Source of the DNA: a bacterium | GTDB lineage: Bacteria > UBP18 > UBA7526 | Reading direction: 5' to 3' | NCBI GenBank assembly: GCA_030616365.1 | Contig: JAUWXM010000054.1 | Location: 1 to 7,911 of the forward strand | DNA: 7,911 bases | Part shown: piece by piece, positions 4,671 through 7,911 of the stretch | Layout: each line of letters starts with the position of its first letter | How positions within the stretch are numbered: the stretch's first letter is position 1 | Translations under genes and position numbers: made by a program | The notes under the pieces: model-generated | Database searches by the model: none | Seen by the model: only the letters and a program-made list of their open reading frames with translations | Told to the model about the DNA's origin: nothing

Positions 4671-5792
4671 TCAGGAATCTCGTGTTAAGTTTTGGTATAA
4701 CTTCAGGACCCTTTGGGCCATTAATTCTTTGGTAAACTCCTTCTCTACCCTCTTTTTGGCATACTGGCCGTATCTTTTACCTATATCAGGAGATCTGAGG
4801 AGCCTATTTATTGCCTGGGCTAATGTTTTACTGTCCTTGGGGGGTACTATCAGGCCGGTCTTCTCGTGTAAATTAACAAAGGAAACCCCAGTAGGAAGGT
4901 CAGTGCTTATTACTGGCTTCCCACAGGCAAAGGCCTCTAACTGAACAATGCCAAAGGCCTCATTATTTGATATGGAAGGTAAGACAAGTAGATCACAGGC
5001 ATGATAATAGGCTATCAAATCCCTTCTATCGACCTTGCCCATCCAGATAATCTGGTCTTCTATGCCCCATCTCTTGGCCAGTCTCTTGAGTCTAGCTTCT
5101 AAAGGCCCTCTACCAATTATTAAGAGCCTGGCCTCAACTTCTTTCATGGCCTCAATTAGATATTTCAATCCCTTATAGGAAACGAGTCTTCCCACAAATA
5201 GAATAAGCAGTCCCCTATATTTCTCTTTAATCTCCCGAGCCTTCTTTGCTATCTCTGGGATCAATTTGAATTTTTCCAAGTCTATGCCAAAGGGTATGAC
5301 TTTGCATTTATCTTTGAATCTTTTGAGGATTGGCGAATTATCTCTTAAATTTGGTGAGGCAGTAACAATGCAATCGGCGCTTTTCAAGAATTTCATTAGA
5401 AAGGACCTATAGAATATTCTGGGCAGGCGTTGTCTAATAATATCGCTATGATAGGTAACCACTACCTTCCCCTTGGGCCGCATAAGAAGATAAGAGATGA
5501 CTGCCAAGGGAAATGGCAGATGGAAATGTAATATATCTCTATTTAGTCTCTTTAGCATAACGGGAAAACTAAGAGAAAAGGGCATTGAGAAAAAGATGCC
5601 AAGGCTACCTGCTCGCATGACCTTCACATTGTTTATTATTTCATTTCTACCCCTGCCCCGATCCCGGCAGACTAATACCTCCATATCGACTTCGCTCTTT
5701 AAATCTTCTGCAATATCCTGAACTACCTTCTCTATTCCCCCAATCCAGGGATAGTATAGTTTATTTATCTGAAGAACTTTATAGCGCCTCAT
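4671..5792 (-). CDS. GT4-family glycosyltransferase (GT-B fold)
   Basis: The 373-aa length and motifs fit a complete retaining GT4 enzyme. The N-terminal acceptor domain begins with a Rossmann strand and the loop WIGGIEKVV (16-24), and contains YHSDIIRQ (114-121). The C-terminal donor domain carries FVGRLVSYKGLKYLIEA (199-215, with R202 and K207 contacting the nucleotide-sugar phosphates). It also has the E-x7-E motif NEAFGIVQLEAFACGKPVIS (277-296, E278 and E286) and GLIVPP. It would add a sugar to a lipid-linked glycan at the cytoplasmic membrane face. The sugar cannot be read from sequence, though mannose- or rhamnose-type donors are common for proteins with this acceptor-domain style. The ATG overlaps the end of the upstream fusion gene by 14 bp, with GAGG six bases upstream, so translation is coupled. 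A 59-bp spacer without a terminator leads to the Wzy-like gene. Confidence 0.9.
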   Translation of the reverse strand: MRRYKVLQINKLYYPWIGGIEKVVQDIAEDLKSEVDMEVLVCRDRGRGRNEIINNVKVMRAGSLGIFFSMPFSLSFPVMLKRLNRDILHFHLPFPLAVISYLLMRPKGKVVVTYHSDIIRQRLPRIFYRSFLMKFLKSADCIVTASPNLRDNSPILKRFKDKCKVIPFGIDLEKFKLIPEIAKKAREIKEKYRGLLILFVGRLVSYKGLKYLIEAMKEVEARLLIIGRGPLEARLKRLAKRWGIEDQIIWMGKVDRRDLIAYYHACDLLVLPSISNNEAFGIVQLEAFACGKPVISTDLPTGVSFVNLHEKTGLIVPPKDSKTLAQAINRLLRSPDIGKRYGQYAKKRVEKEFTKELMAQRVLKLYQNLTRDS

Positions 5793-7839
5793 AATAAACC
5801 TCTTCTGTCTCCTTTACCATCCTGTCAAGGGAATAGAGCTCTTTAACCCTTCTCCTACCATTCTCCCCAAACTTTTTTCTCAAAGGTTTATTTTCAATCA
5901 AAGCAATAATTTTTTCCGCCAGTTTTCCGGGATTCCTGGGAGGGACTAAAAAGCCTGTCTCGCCATCAATTACTACCTCTTTATTTCCGATAACGTTCGT
6001 AGCGACAACGGACAACTCACTTGCCATGGCCTCTAATAAAACAATGGGCAAGCCCTCCCATAGAGAAGACAGGACAAAGATGTCCATAACCTTCAAAATC
6101 CTCGGGATATCTTCACGGAAGCCAGCAAAGATTACATTATCTTTTATTCCCAATTCCTCGATTAAAGATTCCATTTTCCCCCTTAATTTACCGTCTCCCA
6201 CTAATAGAAATTTGGTCCGGGGATACTTTCTTAAGACAAGAGGTATGGCCTTAATCAGATATTCATGGCCCTTTTGAAGATTGAACCTTGCTACATTGCC
6301 AATAACAATATTTCTTCCCCCTAGGCCAAGTTCCTTTCTCTCCCGGACAAGATTGATTTTAACCTTGTCAAATCTATTCAGTTCTATTCCATTGTAAATT
6401 ACTCTACTCTTTTCCTTATTGATAATTCCAAGTCTCAGCCCTTCTTTTTCTTCCGACTGGGAAAGATTGATGGTTTTATAAGTGAGAATGGCTAAAAATT
6501 TCTCAAGTAAAAAATAGAACTTTCTCATTAAAGAATTATAGGCACCATAATGGATGCCATGAAAGGTATGAATGACTGGTATTCTGGTTATCGCTCCAAG
6601 GGAGCGACTATAGATGCCTGCTCCCTTTCCGTGGGAATGGATTAAATCTATCTTAAATTTCCTAACAATTCCTACTAATTTCACAAGACCTCCTAAATGT
6701 AGGCCTCTAATTGGTAAGTCAATGGCTTCTATTCCTGAATCTCTCAATCTTTGAAAATAGGGTCCGTCGTCAGGACAGGCGGCAACAATATGATACTTAT
6801 TCCTGTCCAATCCCTTAACCAAAGAATGCATATGTTCTGGTCCTCCGCCCAGGGTAGAGGTCACGTTTATTTCCAGTATATTTTTCTTGTTTGCCATTTT
6901 GGATAGGCGAAGAATTACCCGGTCTGAGAGTAAAATCTTTCCTTTCTCTTCTTTTCTTTTTTCTCTGGCAAGTTTTAATTTGCTCAGGGCACGAAACAGG
7001 CCTTGAACAAAATAGAGTTTGCCGCTAAAGATAGCAACTAAGGTTAGAGCAGGAAGGAATAGGATATGTAATAAAAGGAGTCCTCGATCCTGGAGATTCT
7101 TCCAGGTAAAGAGAAAGTGACTCTCCCGTGCCAAAGCGAGGATTTCATTCTTAGCATAGCGCCTCCTCATACTCCCTTGCTTTTTATGATAAACGATGCT
7201 CCTCGGCTCAAAAATGCTCCTCCATTCCCTCTTCCAAGCGCGATAGCCAAGGTCCACATCCTCCCAATAGAATAAGTCCTCATCGATTCCGCCCAATTCA
7301 AAGAACTTTTCTTTATCAACTGCAAAGGCACCACCAGAGGCATAGAGGGTATTGGCTGCCTCATCTATATCCTCATATTTCACCTTAAAGAACCCAAAGG
7401 GAAATCTACCAGTGGTCTTTCCAAAGTCAAAGGTCTTCCTATCCCAGCGTAACATTCTGGCACCCACCGCAAAGACATCTTTATCAGAAAAATGTCTCAT
7501 TAATGGTGCAATGAAGTCTTCTTTGACTATGGTATCATTATTCAGACTAATGACGATTCTATTTTTACTCTCTCTGATTCCCCTATTCATTCCCTTTGAG
7601 AAACCAAGGTTCCTATTCAAAGAGATTATCTTAACTTGAGGAAAAGTAGTTTTGAGATAATCTATGCTTTTATCTCTACTTCCAATATCTACCACGATAA
7701 TTTCACAATTGCCCGGGTAATTCTGGGTTGCCTTAATTACGGAAGGAATACATTTCTTTAGAAGTTCCAAACCATCCCAATTTAAGATAACAATACTTAC
7801 ATCAGGCATATTTGTATATAAGCTTGTTGGCAGATTCAC
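5779..7839 (-). CDS. Bifunctional glycosyltransferase: GT2 domain fused to GT4 domain
   Basis: This 686-aa protein joins two whole enzymes. Residues 13-250 are a GT2 (GT-A fold, WbbL/rhamnosyltransferase-like) domain with VSIVILNWDG, VVDIGSRD (50-57), NRNLGFSKGMNRGI, the metal-site-like SLNNDT (98-103) and YWEDVDLGYR (191-200). A hydrophobic stretch at about 254-285 probably docks at the membrane. After a Lys/Glu-rich linker, residues 319-686 are a GT4 domain with TSTLGGGPEHMHSLV, HSHGKGAG, HTFHGIHYG, NVARFNLQKGHEYLI (R518, K523) and the E-x7-E segment EGLPIVLLE (E595, E603). It should add two sugars in succession to a lipid-linked precursor. The GTG start at 7839 overlaps the upstream stop as GTGA. 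An in-frame ATG ten codons later lacks a ribosome site, as does the internal ATG at 6897, so I prefer one fused product. The usual Asn of the GT2 D-N-G-S motif is Ile here. Confidence 0.9.
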   Translation of the reverse strand: MNLPTSLYTNMPDVSIVILNWDGLELLKKCIPSVIKATQNYPGNCEIIVVDIGSRDKSIDYLKTTFPQVKIISLNRNLGFSKGMNRGIRESKNRIVISLNNDTIVKEDFIAPLMRHFSDKDVFAVGARMLRWDRKTFDFGKTTGRFPFGFFKVKYEDIDEAANTLYASGGAFAVDKEKFFELGGIDEDLFYWEDVDLGYRAWKREWRSIFEPRSIVYHKKQGSMRRRYAKNEILALARESHFLFTWKNLQDRGLLLLHILFLPALTLVAIFSGKLYFVQGLFRALSKLKLAREKRKEEKGKILLSDRVILRLSKMANKKNILEINVTSTLGGGPEHMHSLVKGLDRNKYHIVAACPDDGPYFQRLRDSGIEAIDLPIRGLHLGGLVKLVGIVRKFKIDLIHSHGKGAGIYSRSLGAITRIPVIHTFHGIHYGAYNSLMRKFYFLLEKFLAILTYKTINLSQSEEKEGLRLGIINKEKSRVIYNGIELNRFDKVKINLVRERKELGLGGRNIVIGNVARFNLQKGHEYLIKAIPLVLRKYPRTKFLLVGDGKLRGKMESLIEELGIKDNVIFAGFREDIPRILKVMDIFVLSSLWEGLPIVLLEAMASELSVVATNVIGNKEVVIDGETGFLVPPRNPGKLAEKIIALIENKPLRKKFGENGRRRVKELYSLDRMVKETEEVYYEAL

Positions 7840-7911
7840 AGTATTCTTCTATGTTTCCGTAAGAGAAAATGGAGATCTTTCACCGTATTCTTAATGTTGG
7901 CAAACTCCTCC
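7836..7911 (-). CDS. 3' end of the upstream operon gene (cut by window edge)
   Basis: From 7910 downward one frame is open for 24 codons, ending KDLHFLLRKHRRIL and a TGA at 7838-7836. The other two minus frames hit stops within 10 codons. The TGA overlaps the GTG start of the fusion glycosyltransferase (shared GTGA, 7839-7836), typical of translationally coupled genes and the main reason to believe both. The tail is basic and helical. It could end another glycosyltransferase or other glycan-assembly protein, but the fragment is too short to assign. Confidence 0.6.
   Translation of the reverse strand, partial: EEFANIKNTVKDLHFLLRKHRRIL

Noticed and set aside
6895..6900. Separate start for the GT4 half of the fusion at the ATG 6897-6895
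   Set aside because: The frame is continuous with the GT2 half, and no Shine-Dalgarno-like sequence precedes this ATG.

Overview
The window looks like a piece of chromosome from an uncultivated, probably Gram-negative bacterium. The supports are a glycan-assembly operon with a Wzy/WaaL-type membrane enzyme, a near-consensus sigma70-type promoter, and GC-rich modular palindromes of a kind I associate with metagenome-assembled candidate-phylum genomes such as Omnitrophota. That last association is recollection and gives only a weak taxonomic hint. Every gene I can support lies on the minus strand, so biological order runs from high to low coordinates.

Region A (7911 to 2740) is a surface-polysaccharide operon. 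It holds the tail of an upstream gene (ends 7836, GTGA overlap), a 686-aa protein fusing a GT2 and a GT4 glycosyltransferase, a second GT4 glycosyltransferase overlapping it by 14 bp, and, after 59 bp, a 623-aa O-antigen ligase/polymerase-like membrane protein with a C-terminal TPR domain. The glycosyltransferases would build a repeat unit on a lipid carrier in the cytoplasm. The Wzy/WaaL-type protein would polymerise it or transfer it on the outer face of the inner membrane. The operon runs through a block of GC-rich hairpins (2637-2749) to an intrinsic terminator at 2513-2538.

Region B (2505 to 1782) is a one-gene unit for an unusual membrane-anchored MerR-type regulator. Its promoter (TTGACA, 17 bp, TATATT) begins eight bases beyond the terminator T-tract.

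Region C (1781 to 1384) has no gene. It is a mosaic of direct repeats, a hairpin element lodged inside one repeat unit, and a palindrome. One repeat motif recurs exactly at 2568-2593.

Region D (1383 to 1) is a compact gene string. It contains a 71-aa charged protein, an AbiEii-like nucleotidyltransferase (GTGA overlap), a 170-aa membrane-anchored protein of unknown function (23-bp overlap), and the first 25 codons of a gene starting with a hydrophobic export signal or anchor and cut by the window edge. The first two genes resemble a toxin-antitoxin or nucleotidyltransferase pair. Why they are joined to two envelope proteins is unclear.
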